A stretch of 64,000 bases of DNA from Sophora flavescens (lineage: Eukaryota; Streptophyta; Magnoliopsida; Fabales; Fabaceae). Shown here in pieces: positions 33,634 through 45,320 of the stretch (positions are counted from its first letter, which is position 1; each line of letters starts with the position of its first letter). A model generated the notes under the pieces. The model ran no database searches. It worked only from the letters and a program-made list of their open reading frames with translations, and was not told where the DNA came from. The position numbers were made by a program, and so were the translations under genes. The DNA lies in assembly GCA_030762895.1 (NCBI GenBank), contig JAUPTC010000056.1, positions 80,281 to 144,280 of the forward strand, in the 5' to 3' direction.

Positions 33634-35355
33634 TGATGCAAACCAAGGATGATGTCCAATTTGAGGCCAAATTAATATTTTTGATGAAAATTTTATTTTC
33701 ATTGTGGTGAACCCGTATGCTTGATTTGGTCAGATCTTGAGCTACGAATCTCTGATTGATGCATTCTTTAGTGCGTTGGAAAGCTTAGGAATTATCTACA
33801 AATCATATCTCAGGCCTCTTGACCAAATTCGGCTTCTATCATGGTGAAAAAGGGCTGCAAGTTTAATACGAATTCTTGGACCTTAAATGAGTTATATGTT
33901 AATTGGGCTACACTAAGCTTGATGAATGAGCAAGGCCCATTATGAATGGTGGCTGGCACGTTTTTGGAACTTACAAAGGAGATCAACCTTTGGCTTGCAT
34001 GCCTAGGTAACTCCTTTAGAAGTTATGGAACCACTTTTATTATTTTCTTAAGTAGGATAGTTATGTTCTTTTAATAACCACTTAGTGGAGAGTTATGTCT
34101 AGTTATTAGGAGTTTATGTCATCTTATGATGACCTTTTGTTTTTATTTCCTTATGCTATATGTACACACCTATTACATGATGAATGATAACTTTGAGTTC
34201 ATTTTGGATTGATTCCAATTGTGAGAGTGTTTTCTCTCTTGGGTTCTTCATTGAGCCATCCCTTGTTCTTATCAAGAATCCAAGATTCTTGTGGCGAACC
34301 TCACATTGGCTTATCAAATCCCCTTGGATTTGTGGCGCCTACCTCCCATTTCTCATCTTATCCAATTTTGTATTTCATCTTCTTCTATAATTTTGTTGGG
34401 TCACTCAAGGATAGATCCGAAAATATATTTGTACCTTGTTAGGATCATATCATTTGGTATCAGAGCCATCCTTCCTAGAGTGACTTATGATTTTGTTTTT
34501 TCAACTTTTTTTCGGAAGTTTGAATTTTTCTTAGCGGGTTCTTCATGGAGTCACTAATGAAGAAAAATGATGCCAAAAAAATGGAGGATCTTTTCTATCT
34601 TAGTGATTTCGGTGACGTGATGGTGAACAAACAAGAGAGTGCCATTCCGGATTGGGAGATATGAGGATGAGGTGTTATGTGATGTGGTGCCTATAGAAAC
34701 AAGGCACTTGGTACTTGGGCGTCCTTGGAGAGCTGAACGAGAAGCGAAATATGATGTCTACAACAATAGGTACTCATTTGTATTTAATAATCGTAAAATT
34801 ACTCTTGGATCATTGTCACCAAAACAAGTGTATGAAGATCAAATGTACTTGAAAGGAGAGAGTGAGAAAAAAGAATGATTGAGAAAACAATAAATGAAGA
34901 GTGTTCGGTGAATGAGGAAAGCAAAGAAGGAGAAGTAATAAAAAAAGAAAGCCATGAGAAAAAGGTAGAAGAAAAGGGAATGGAGGAAAACAAACAGAAT
35001 GAAAAAGATGTTGAGAAAAAGGTGGAGACTGCATTTTTTGAAGGGTAAAATAAAAAGAAAAAAATTGAGGCAAAGGTTGAAAGAAGAATTGAGAGTCTTC
35101 CTATAAAAGAAAATAAGGTGAAGGGAGCAATGTTGGCAAGGCAGCCTGTATATATCTTTCTATGTAAAGATGCTTGTTTGACTACTAATGCAAACTCTTT
35201 GCCTAGAGGTGATGACTCTATTTTGAAGAAGTTGAAGAAACAATTCAAAGAGAGGTGCCCCATGGATTCAAAATGGTTGTGTTTGAACCCGGAGGATAAA
35301 GAAGACTCCTTAAGGCAATAAATTCGAGGTCGAATTCTTTTCAAGAGGGAGGGAA
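33634..35355 (+). mobile_element. array unit 13 (short form)
   Basis: LTR 33634-34452, PBS intact. Second ORF 35118-35321. It shares GAGCCATCCC (about 34255) with unit 14 where others have GAGCCAACCC. Confidence 0.92.
34545..35048 (+). pseudogene. protease-like ORF, short form, frameshifted, array unit 13
   Basis: Two bases are lost in AACAAGTACGAG (about 34634), and one A is missing near 34870. The longest surviving frame is 34639-34878. Confidence 0.7.
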
Positions 35356-37082
35356 TGATGCAAACCAAGGATGATGTCCAATTTGAGGCCAAATTAATAT
35401 TTTTGATGAAAATTTTATTTTCATTGTGGTGAACCCGTATGCTTGATTTGGTCAGATCTTGAGCTACGAATCTCTGATTGATGCATTCTTTAGTGCGTTG
35501 GAAAGCTTAGGGAATTATCTACAAATCATATCTCAGGCCTCTTGACCAAATTCGGCTTCTATCATGGTGAAAAAGGGCTGCAAGTTTAATACGAATTCTT
35601 GGACCTTAAATGAGTTATATGTTAATTGGGCTACACTAAGCTTGATGAATGAGCAAGGCCCATTATGAATGGTGGCTGGCACGTTTTTGGAACTTACAAA
35701 GGAGATCAACCTTTGGCTTGCATGCCTAGGTAACTCCTTTAGAAGTTATGGAACCACTTTTATTATTTTCTTAAGTAGGATAGTTATGTTCTTTTAATAA
35801 CCACTTAGTGGAGAGTTATGTCTAGTTATTAGGAGTTTATGTCATCTTATGATGACCTTTTGTTTTTATTTCCCTATGCTATATGTACACACCTATTACA
35901 TGATGAATGATAACTTTGAGTTCATTTTGGATTGATTCCAATTGTGAGAGTGTTTTCTCTCTTGGGTTCTTCATTGAGCCATCCCTTGTTCTTATCAAGA
36001 ATCCAAGATTCTTGTGACGAACCTCACATTGGCTTATCAAATCCCCTTGGATTTGTGGCGCCTACCTCCCATTTCTCATCTTATCCAATTTTGTATTTCA
36101 TCTTCTTCTATAATTTTGCTGGGTCACTCAAGGATAGATCCGAAAATATATTTGTACCTTGTTAGGATCATATCATTTGGTATCAGAGCCATCCTTCCTA
36201 GAGTGACTTATGATTTTGTTTTTTCAACTTTTTTTCGGAAGTTTGAATTTTTCTTAGCGGGTTCTTCATGGAGTCACTAATGAAGAAAAATGATGCCAAG
36301 AAAATGGAGGATCTTTTCTATCCTAGTGATTTCGGTGACGTGATGGTGAACAAACAAGTACGAGTACCATTCCGGATTGGGAGATATGAGGATGAGGTGT
36401 TATGTGATTTGGTGCCTATAGAAACAAGGCACTTGGTACTTGGGCGTCCTTGGAGAGCTGAACGAGAAGCGAAATATGATGTCTACAACAATAGGTAACC
36501 ATTTGTATTTAATAATCGTAAAATTACACTTGGATCATTGTCACCAAAACAAGTGTATGAAGATCAAATGTACTTGAAAGGAGAGAGTGAGAAAAAAAGA
36601 ATGATTGAGAAAACAATAAATGAAGAGTGTTCGGTGAATGAGGAAAGCAAAGAAGGAGAAGTAATAAAAAAAGAAAGCCATGAGAAAAAGGTAGAAGAAA
36701 AGGGAAAGGAGGAAAACAAACAGAATAAAAACGATTATGACAAAAAGGCGTAAACTCCAATTTTTGAAGGGTAAAATAAAAAGAAAAAAAATTGAGGCAA
36801 AGGTTGAAAGAAGAATTGAGAGTCTTCCTATAAAAGAAAATAAGGTGAAGGGAGCAATGTTGGCAAGGCAGCCTATATATACCTTTCTATGTAAAGATGC
36901 TTGTTTGACTACTAATGCAAACTCTTTGCCTAGAGGTGATGACTCTATTTTGAAGAAGTTGAAGAAACAATTCAAAGAGAGGTGCCCCATGGATTCAAAA
37001 TGGTTGTGTTTGAACCCGGAGGATAAAGAAGACTCCTTAAGGCAATAAATTCGAGGTCGAATTCTTTTCAAGAGGGAGGGAA
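35356..37082 (+). mobile_element. array unit 14 (short form, divergent patch)
   Basis: LTR 35356-36175, PBS intact. Around 36700-36765 it has about eight clustered substitutions. Second ORF 36845-37048 matches unit 4 at CCTATATATACC. Confidence 0.9.
36268..36769 (+). pseudogene. protease-like ORF, short form, nonsense, array unit 14
   Basis: AATAGGTAACC replaces AATAGGTACTC, giving a stop at 36498 after 76 residues. The later charged part stays open (36538-36753) and ends at a new TAA inside the substitution cluster. Confidence 0.7.
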
Positions 37083-38812
37083 TGATGCAAACCAAGGATG
37101 ATGTCCAATTTGAGGCCAAATTAATATTTTTGATGAAAATTTTATTTTCATTGTGGTGAACCCGTATGCTTGATTTGGTCAGATCTTGAGTTACGAATCT
37201 CTGATTGATGCATTCTTTAGTGCGTTGGAAAGCTTAGGGAATTATCTACAAATCATATCTCAGGCCTCTTGACCAAATTCGGCTTCTATCATGGCGAAAA
37301 AGGGCTGCAAGTTTAATATGAATTCTTGGACCTTAAATGAGTTATATGTTAATTGGGCTACACTAAGCTTGATGAATGAGCAAGGCCCATTATGAATGGT
37401 GGCTGGCACGTTTTTGGAACTTACAAAGGAGATCAACCTTTGGCTTGCATGCCTAGGTAACTCCTTTAGAAGTTATGGAACCACTTTTATTATTTTCTTA
37501 AGTAGGATAGTTATGTTCTTTTAATAACCACTTAGTGGAGAGTTATGTCTAGTTAGTAGGAGTTTATGTCATCTTATGATGACCTTTTGTTTTTATTTCC
37601 CTATGCTATATGTACACACCTATTACATGATGAATGATAACTTTGAGTTCATTTTGGATTGATTCCCATTGTGAGAGTGTTTTCTCTCTTGGGTTCTTCA
37701 TTGAGCCAACCCTTGTTCTTATCAAGAATCCAAGATTCTTGTGGCGAACCTCACATTGGCTTATCAAATCCCCTTGGATTTGTGGCGCCTACCTCCCATT
37801 TCTCATCTTATCCAATTTTGTATTTCATCTTCTTCTATAATTTTGCTGGGTCACTCAAGGATAGATCCGAAAATATATTTGTACCTTGTTAGGATCATAT
37901 CATTTGGTATCAGAGCCATCCTTCCTAGAGTGACTTATGATTTTGTTTTTTCAACTTTTTTCGGAAGTTTGAATTTTTCTTAGCGGGTTCTTCATGGAGT
38001 CACTAATGAAGAAAAATGATGACAATAAAATGTAGGATCTTTTCCTTATCTTAGTGATTTCGGTGACGTGATGGTGAACAAACAAGTACGAAGTGCCTAT
38101 TGCGGATTGGGAGATATGAGGATGAGGTGTTATGTGATGTGGTGCCTATAGAAACAAGGCACTTGGTACTTGGGCGTCCTTGGAGAGCTGAACGAGAAGC
38201 GAAATATGATGTCTACAACAATAGGTACTCATTTGTATTTAATAATCGTAAAATTACTCTTGGATCATTGTCACCAAAACAAGTGTATGAAGATCAAATG
38301 TACTTGAAAGGAGAGAGTGAGAAAAAAAGAATGATTGAGAAAACAATAAATGAAGAGTGTTCGGTGAATGAGGAAAGCAAAGAAGGAGAAGTAATAAAAA
38401 AAAGAAAGCCATGAGAAAAAGGTAGAAGAAAAGGGAATGGAGGAAAACAAACAGAATGAAAAAGATGTTGAGAAAAAGGTGGAGACTGCATTTTTTGAAG
38501 GGTAAAATAAAAAGAAAAAAATTGAGGCAAAGGTTGAAAGAAGAATTGAGAGTCTTCCTATAAAAGAAAATAAGGTGAAGGGAGCAATGTTGGCAAGGCA
38601 GCCTATATATATCTTTCTATGTAAAGATGCTTGTTTGACTACTAATGCAAACTCTTTTCCTAGAGGTGATGACTCTATTTTGAAGAAGTTGAAGAAACAA
38701 TTCCAAGAGAGGTGCCCCATGGATTCAAAATGGTTGTGTTTGAACCCGGAGGATAAAGAAGACTCCTTAAGGCAATAAATTCGAGGTCGAATTCTTTTCA
38801 AGAGGGAGGGAA
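37083..38812 (+). mobile_element. array unit 15 (short form, disrupted)
   Basis: LTR 37083-37902 with the GAGTTACG and CATGGCG markers of unit 5. PBS intact. Second ORF 38575-38778. Confidence 0.9.
37994..38500 (+). pseudogene. protease-like ORF, short form, broken at start, array unit 15
   Basis: A TAG at 38033 stops the frame after 13 codons. Small insertions near 38047, 38092 and 38099 disrupt the next 60 bases. The frame is open again over 38100-38414. Confidence 0.7.
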
Positions 38813-40540
38813 TGATGCAAACCAAGGATGATGTCCAATTTGAGGCCAAATTAATATTTTTGATGAAAATTTTATTTTCATTGTGGTGAACCCGTATGCT
38901 TGATTTGGTCAGATCTTGAGCTACGAATCTCTGATTGATGCATTCTTTAGTGCGTTGGAAAGCTTAGGGAATTATCTACAAATCATATCTCAGGCCTCTT
39001 GACCAAATTCGGCTTCTATCATGGTGAAAAAGGGCTGCAAGTTTAATACGAATTCTTGGACCTTAAATGAGTTATATGTTAATTGGGCTACACTAAGCTT
39101 GATGAATGAGCAAGGCCCATTATGAATGGTTGCTGGCACGTTTTTGGAACTTACAAAGGAGATCAACCTTTGGCTTGCATGCCTAGGTAACTCCTTTAGA
39201 AGTTATGGAACCACTTTTATTATTTTCTTAAGTAGGATAGTTATGTTCTTTTAATAACCACTTAGTGGAGAGTTATGTCTAGTTATTAGGAGTTTATGTC
39301 ATCTTATGATGACCTTTTGTTTTTATTTCCCTATGCTATATGTACACACCTATTACATGATGAATGATATAACTTTGAGTTCATTTTGGATTGATTCCAA
39401 TTGTGAGAGTGTTTTCTCTCTTGGGTTCTTCATTGAGCCAACCCTTGTTCTTATCAAGAATCCAAGATTCTTGTGGCGAACCTCACATTGGCTTATCAAA
39501 TCCCCTTGGATTTGTGGCGCCTACCTCCCATTTCTCATCTTATCCAATTTTGTATTTCATCTTCTTCTATAATTTTGTTGGGTCACTCAAGGATAGATCC
39601 GAAAATATATTTGTACCTTGTTAGGATCATATCATTTGGTATCAGAGCCATCCTTCCTAGAGTGACTTATGATTTTGTTTTTTCAACTATTTTTAGGAAG
39701 TTTGAATTTTTCTTAGCGGGTTCTTCATGGAGTCACTAATGAAGAAAAATGATGCCAAGAAAATGGAGGATCTTTTCTATCCTAGTGATTTCGGTGACGT
39801 GATGGTGAACAAACAAGTACGAGTGCCATTCCGGATTGGGAGATATGAGGATGAGGTGTTATGTGATGTGGTGCCTATAGAAACAAGGCACTTGGTACTT
39901 GGGCGTCCTTGCAGAGCTGAACGAGAAGTGAAATATGATGTCTACAACAATAGGTACTCATTTGTATTTAATAATCGTAAAATTACTCTTGGATCATTGT
40001 CACCAAAACAAGTGTATGAAGATCAAATGTACTTGAAAGGAGAGAGTGAGAAAAAAAGAATGATTGAGAAAACAATAAATGAAGAGTGTTCGGTGAATGA
40101 GGAAAGCAAAGAAGGAGAAGTAATAAAAAAAGAAAGCCATGAGAAAAAGGTAGAAGAAAAGGGAATGGAGGAAAACAAACAGAATGAAAAAGATGTTGAG
40201 AAAAAGGTGGAGACTGCATTTTTTGAAGGGTAAAATAACAAGAAAAAAATTGAGGCAAAGGTTGAAAGAAGAATTGAGAGTCTTCCTATAAAAGAAAATA
40301 AGGTGAAGGGAGCAATGTTGGCAAGGCAGCCTATATATATCTTTCTATGTAAAGATGCTTGTTTGACTACTAATGCAAACTCTTTGCCTAGAGGTGATGA
40401 CTCTATTTTGAAGAAGTTGAACAAACAATTCCAAGAGAGGTGCCCCATGGATTCAAAATGGTTGTGTTTGAACCCGGAGGATAAAGAAGACTCCTTAAGG
40501 CAATAAATTTGAGGTCGAATTCTTTTCAAGAGCGAGGGAA
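38813..40540 (+). mobile_element. array unit 16 (short form)
   Basis: LTR 38813-39634 with an added AT in GATGATATAAC (about 39368). PBS intact. The polypurine tract reads AAGAGCGAGGGAA (40528-40540), with an internal C. Second ORF 40303-40506. Confidence 0.92.
39727..40233 (+). CDS. protease-like protein, short form, array unit 16
   Basis: 168 residues. The LGRPW motif is changed to LGRPC, and E-A-K is changed to E-V-K. Both changes are shared only with unit 17, so units 16 and 17 are a recent duplicate pair. Confidence 0.55.
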   Translation: MESLMKKNDAKKMEDLFYPSDFGDVMVNKQVRVPFRIGRYEDEVLCDVVPIETRHLVLGRPCRAEREVKYDVYNNRYSFVFNNRKITLGSLSPKQVYEDQMYLKGESEKKRMIEKTINEECSVNEESKEGEVIKKESHEKKVEEKGMEENKQNEKDVEKKVETAFFEG

Positions 40541-42260
40541 TGATGCAAACCAAGGATGATGTCCAATTTGAGGCCAAATTAATATTTTTGATGAAAATTT
40601 TATTTTCATTGTGGTGAACCCGTATGCTTGATTTGGTCAGATCTTGAGCTACGAATCTCTGATTGATGCATTCTTTAGTGCGTTGGAAAGCTTAGGGAAT
40701 TATCTACAAATCATATCTCAGGCCTCTTGACCAAATTCGGCTTCTATGAAAAAGGGATGCAAGTTTAATACGAATTCTTGGACCTTAAATGAGTTATATG
40801 TTAATTGGGCTACACTAAGCTTGATGAATGAGCAAGGCCCATTATGAATGGTGGCTGGCACGTTTTTGGAACTTACAAAGGAGATCAACCTTTGGCTTGC
40901 ATGCCTAGGTAACTCCTTTAGAAGTTATGGAACCACTTTTATTATTTTCTTAAGTAGGATAGTTATGTTCTTTTAATAACCACTTAGTGGAGAGTTATGT
41001 CTAGTTATTAGGAGTTTATGTCATCTTATGATGACCTTTTGTTTTTATTTCCCTATGCTATATGTACACACCTATTACATGATGAATGATAACTTTGAGT
41101 TCATTTTGGATTGATTCCAATTGTGAGAGTGTTTTCTCTCTTGGGTTCTTCATTGAGCCAACCCTTGTTCTTATCAAGAATCCAAGATTCTTGTGGCGAA
41201 CCTCACATTGGCTTATCAAATCCCCTTGGATTTGTGGCGCCTACCTCCCATTTCTCATCTTATCCAATTTTGTATTTCATCTTCTTCTATAATTTTGTTG
41301 GGTCACTCAAGGATAGATCCGAAAATATATTTGTACCTTGTTAGGATCATATCATTTGGTATCAGAGCCATCCTTCCTAGAGTGACTTATGATTTTGTTT
41401 TTTCAACTTTTTTTCGGAAGTTTGAATTTTTCTTAGCGGGTTCTTCATGGAGTCACTAATGAAGAAAAATGATGCCAAGAAAATGGAGGATCTTTTCTAT
41501 CCTAGTGATTTCGGTGACGTGATGGTGAACAAACAAGTACGAGTGCCATTCCGGATTGGGAGATATGAGGATGAGGTGTTATGTGATGTGGTGCCTATAG
41601 AAACAAGGCACTTGGTACTTGGGCGTCCTTGCAGAGCTGAACGAGAAGTGAAATATGATGTCTACAACAATAGGTACTCATTTGTATTTAATAATCGTAA
41701 AATTACTCTTGGATCATTGTCACCAAAACAAGTGTATGAAGATCAAATGTACTTGAAAGGAGAGAGTGAGAAAAAAAGAATGATTGAGAAAACAATAAAT
41801 GAAGAGTGTTCGGTGAATGAGGAAAGCAAAGAAGGAGAAGTAATAAAAAAAGAAAGCCATGAGAAAAAGGTAGAAGAAAAGGGAATGGAGGAAAACAAAC
41901 AGAATGAAAAAGATGTTGAGAAAAAGGTGGAGACTGCATTTTTTGAAGGGTAAAATAAAAAGAAAAAAATTGAGGCAAAGGTTGAAAGAAGAATTGAGAG
42001 TCTTCCTATAAAAGAAAATAAGGTGAAGGGAGCAATGTTGGCAAGGCAGCCTATATATATCTTTCTATGTAAAGATGCTTGTTTGACTACTAATGCAAAC
42101 TCTTTGCCTAGAGGTGATGACTCTATTTTGAAGAAGTTGAAGAAACAATTCCAAGAGAGGTGCCCCATGGATTCAAAATGGTTGTGTTTGAACCCGGAGG
42201 ATAAAGAAGACTCCTTAAGGCAATAAATTCGAGGTCGAATTCTTTTCAAGAGGGAGGGAA
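40541..42260 (+). mobile_element. array unit 17 (short form)
   Basis: LTR 40541-41354 lacks seven bases in CTATGAAAAAGGGATGC (about 40743), a deletion shared with the final LTR. PBS intact. Second ORF 42023-42226. Confidence 0.92.
41447..41953 (+). CDS. protease-like protein, short form, array unit 17
   Basis: 168 residues, apparently identical in protein sequence to unit 16, including LGRPC. Confidence 0.55.
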   Translation: MESLMKKNDAKKMEDLFYPSDFGDVMVNKQVRVPFRIGRYEDEVLCDVVPIETRHLVLGRPCRAEREVKYDVYNNRYSFVFNNRKITLGSLSPKQVYEDQMYLKGESEKKRMIEKTINEECSVNEESKEGEVIKKESHEKKVEEKGMEENKQNEKDVEKKVETAFFEG

Positions 42261-43074
42261 TGATGCAAACCAAGGATGATGTCCAATTTGAGGCCAAATT
42301 AATATTTTTGATGAAAATTTTATTTTCATTGTGGTGAACCCGTATGCTTGATTTGGTCAGATCTTGAGCTACGAATCTCTGATTGATGCATTCTTTAGTG
42401 CGTTGGAAAGCTTAGGGAATTATCTACAAATCATATCTCAGGCCTCTTGACCAAATTCGGCTTCTATGAAAAAGGGATGCAAGTTTAATACGAATTCTTG
42501 GACCTTAAATGAGTTATATGTTAATTGGGCTACACTAAGCTTGATGAATGAGCAAGGCCCATTATGAATGGTGGCTGGCACGTTTTTGGAACTTACAAAG
42601 GAGATCAACCTTTGGCTTGCATGCCTAGGTAACTCCTTTAGAAGTTATGGAACCACTTTTATTATTTTCTTAAGTAGGATAGTTATGTTCTTTTAATAAC
42701 CACTTAGTGGAGAGTTATGTCTAGTTATTAGGAGTTTATGTCATCTTATGATGACCTTTTGTTTTTATTTCCTTATGCTATATGTACACACCTATTACAT
42801 GATGAATGATAACTTTGAGTTCATTTTGGATTGATTCCAATTGTGAGAGTGTTTTCTCTCTTGGGTTCTTCATTGAGCCAATCCTTGTTCTTATCAAGAA
42901 TCCAAGATTCTTGTGGCGAACCTCACATTGGCTTATCAAATCCCCTTGGATTTGTGGCGCCTACCTCCCATTTCTCATCTTATCCAATTTTGTATTTCAT
43001 CTTCTTCTATAATTTTGATGGGTCACTCAAGGATAGATCCGGAAATATATATGTTCCTTGTTAGGATCATAACA
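42261..43074 (+). repeat. final (18th) LTR of the array
   Basis: 814 bp with no internal region after it. It ends GATCATAACA, one substitution from GATCATATCA, and is followed directly by shell gag sequence. Its last 60 bp hold several private substitutions, as expected of an array edge that escapes homogenisation. Confidence 0.88.
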
Positions 43075-44707
43075 CTATACTTTTCTCACTTTTTTTCTCT
43101 TGATTCTTTTTCACTTTTTCATCACTCTTCTTTTCACTCTTTTTTCCTCTCTCTTTCTTTTCTCTCTTGTTCTCTTTTTTCTCTCATCTTTTGTTGATCC
43201 TCACTAACTTCTTTTGGAGACAAAGGAGTAAGAATGACCTTTCGGTCTTGGTACATAAAGGAGAATTTATTTGAAAACCCATCATGGGTGGCCTTCCTAT
43301 CATATTGCCAAGGCCTCCCAAGCAACATATTACTTGCCTCCATAGGCACCACATCACAAAGCGCACTATCATGATACTTCCCAATTGAGAGTGGAATCTC
43401 AACTTGCTTGTTCACCATCATTTCACCAACTTCACTAATCCATTGAAGTCTGTATGGTCGTTGGTGTGGCTTAGTCACAAGATTTAATTTTGAAACCATT
43501 CTAGCACTAGCAACATTAGCACAACTACCACCATCAATAATTAAAGAGCATACCTTCCCTTGGATCATGCATCTAGTATGGAAGATATTCTCCCTTTGAC
43601 TCTCATAATGCTCCTTGGCTTGGCTTCCCAAAAGTCTCCTCACCATGAGCAAATCTCCTCCTTCGGAACTACTTCTCCCCCACTTTCTTCTTCACTAGAA
43701 GCCTCGGATTGTGTGACAACTTCTCCATTTCTTGATACCATTGTACTTTTAGTTGGACATTGAGATGCAATATGTCCATGACCCAAGCACTTGAAACACT
43801 TCACATCACGGTTTCTAGGAGATGATTCCATAGACTTCTTTCCATGAGATGTAGGCACGACCTCCTTTGAAGATGAAGTACCCTCCTTCTTTGATTTGTC
43901 CTTCCAATTTGAAGATGAAAGGTTAGAAGACGAAGAAAATCTGGACTTCTTCCTCTTGAGTTGTTGCTCCACCTTTATGGCTAATTGGACCAAATCTTCA
44001 AGCTCCACATAGTTTTGAAGCTCCACTATGTCTTGAATGTCTTGATTTAACCCATGTAAGAACCGAGCCATAGTTGCCTCCCTATCTTTATTAAAGTTGG
44101 ACCTAAGCAATGCCAACTCCATCTCCTTGTGGTACTCATCAACACTTTTGGATCCTTGAGTCAATCTTTGCAATTTGTTGTGAAGATCCCTATGGTAGTG
44201 ATTTGGAACAAATATCTTCCTCATGACTTGTTTCATTTCTTCCCAAGTCTCAATAGGCTCCTCCTCATACCTTCTTCTCTCCTTTTGTATTTGATCCCAC
44301 CAAACAAGTGCATAGTCTTTGAATTCAAGAGCAGCTACCTTCACTCTCTTTCTTTCATTGTAATTGTTGCAATCAAACACTTGCTCCATCTTCATCTCCC
44401 ACTCCAAGTAGGCTTCGGGATCACTCTTCCCATGAAAGGTAGGAACTTTGATTTTGACCCCTTCAATTCTATCCGCTCCATCACGCCTCCTCCCTTTACG
44501 TGGTCCATGTCTAGGTCTGTCCTCACTCTCATAACCACTTCCATGATTTGATTCTTCTAGGTTTTGGAGGTTGGCAAGTCGTTCATTGAAGTTTGCATTC
44601 ATTTGCTCCATTTGCCTTGCAAGGATTTGCATTTGAGTAGTCATCCTAGCATGAAGAACCGTGGACCTTGGAGAAAGAGGTGGACTATCACCTTGGGCTG
44701 CCATCAC
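43075..44707 (-). pseudogene. Gag-protease of the composite element shell, frameshifted and 3'-truncated
   Basis: Starts MMAAQGDSPPLSPRS, close to the region A protein. The Gag core (VWWDQIQKERRR, RKIFVPNHYHRDLHNKLQ, SVDEYHKEMEL), a Ser-rich linker and the CFKCLGHGHIASQC zinc knuckle lie in 43640-44707 (355 codons). A frameshift near 43650 separates them from the protease part (43134-43652) with IIDGGSC and LLGRPW. The Lys/Glu-rich stretch then runs into the edge of the inner array at 43074. The C-terminal tail, which would continue into the 3' LTR, is lost. Confidence 0.88.
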
Positions 44708-45156
44708 TTAAAATACACAATATCAAAAGTAACAAGATAGTATAAATCTCACCACACTCCCTGACGTGTGCACACAATGTGTATTTCACTCAAATAGGCT
44801 TTTTCCACACAAGATGTAATTTCCACTATCGCCTCTATCCACTCAATTTGTTCTCTTTTAGGTCTTAGAGGAGTCAAACACCAATCCAAACAAAATATCC
44901 AAAATCAAGTAACAAAATCCCAAAACATATCAAAACAAAGGAAATCAAAGGAAAGGCTAGAAAAAGAAAGCTTTAAGAATAATGAAACAAGGAAGAAGGG
45001 TTTTTTTTTTTAAGAACACAAGTTGCCCAAATATGATTTTCTCGTCTCCTTTTCTTGAAATTCTAGGCACTGTTTTCCTCTTTATTTTCGATTTTGTTTT
45101 AATTCATACAACACACTAGAGAAAAGCTTCCAAAGAGACCCAAAAATGTCTCTTTA

Positions 45157-45232
<76 letters not shown>

Positions 45233-45320
45233 TTTAATGTTTCGGGTAGAAAGGTGGAAAGGTAAAGAACAAGGAAGAAATGAAGAACACAAATACAAAA
45301 ATTCAACCAAACCTGAGCTT
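44708..45320 (-). other. 5' leader of the composite element, PBS deleted
   Basis: Similar to the region A leaders at both ends. Where the PBS should be (about 45318), the sequence goes from CCTGAGCT straight to TTGAATGACAACC. About ten bases (CTGATACCAC in relatives) are gone, so this copy could not be primed by tRNA-iMet. The leader holds a TC/TA microsatellite. Confidence 0.8.
45158..45230. repeat. compound (TC)n(TA)n microsatellite
   Basis: About 11 TC dinucleotides followed by 25 TA dinucleotides (45181-45230), in the shell element's leader and absent from the related leaders of region A. Confidence 0.92.

Larger units (their letters stand above)
11380..43074 (+). mobile_element. 18-LTR tandem retrotransposon array (17 complete units)
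   Basis: Each period is LTR (814-822 bp, TGATGCAAACC...GATCATATCA), 2-nt gap, PBS TGGTATCAGAGCC, ~90-nt leader, protease-like ORF, second short ORF, polypurine tract (AAGAGGGAGGGAA), next LTR. Periods are about 1865-1874 bp (10 units) or 1720-1735 bp (7 units, with a 147-bp in-frame deletion). The array begins with 94 bp of internal 3' end (11380-11473) and ends with an LTR lacking an internal region. Gag core, zinc knuckle, RT and integrase are absent. LTR and protease are related to the shell element but run in the opposite direction. Shared LTRs imply growth by unequal recombination, not by separate insertions. Confidence 0.92.

Noticed and set aside
11474..43074. Regular repeats suggesting a CRISPR array or a phage-like tandem
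   Set aside because: Periods are near 1.8 kb with LTR, PBS and polypurine tract in each. There are no short repeats with unique spacers, and the context is plant 5S rDNA.
42261..43079. CTATA next to the final array LTR as a target duplication for the inner array
   Set aside because: The array's left edge is a truncated internal fragment and not an LTR start, and no matching CTATA stands at 11375-11379.
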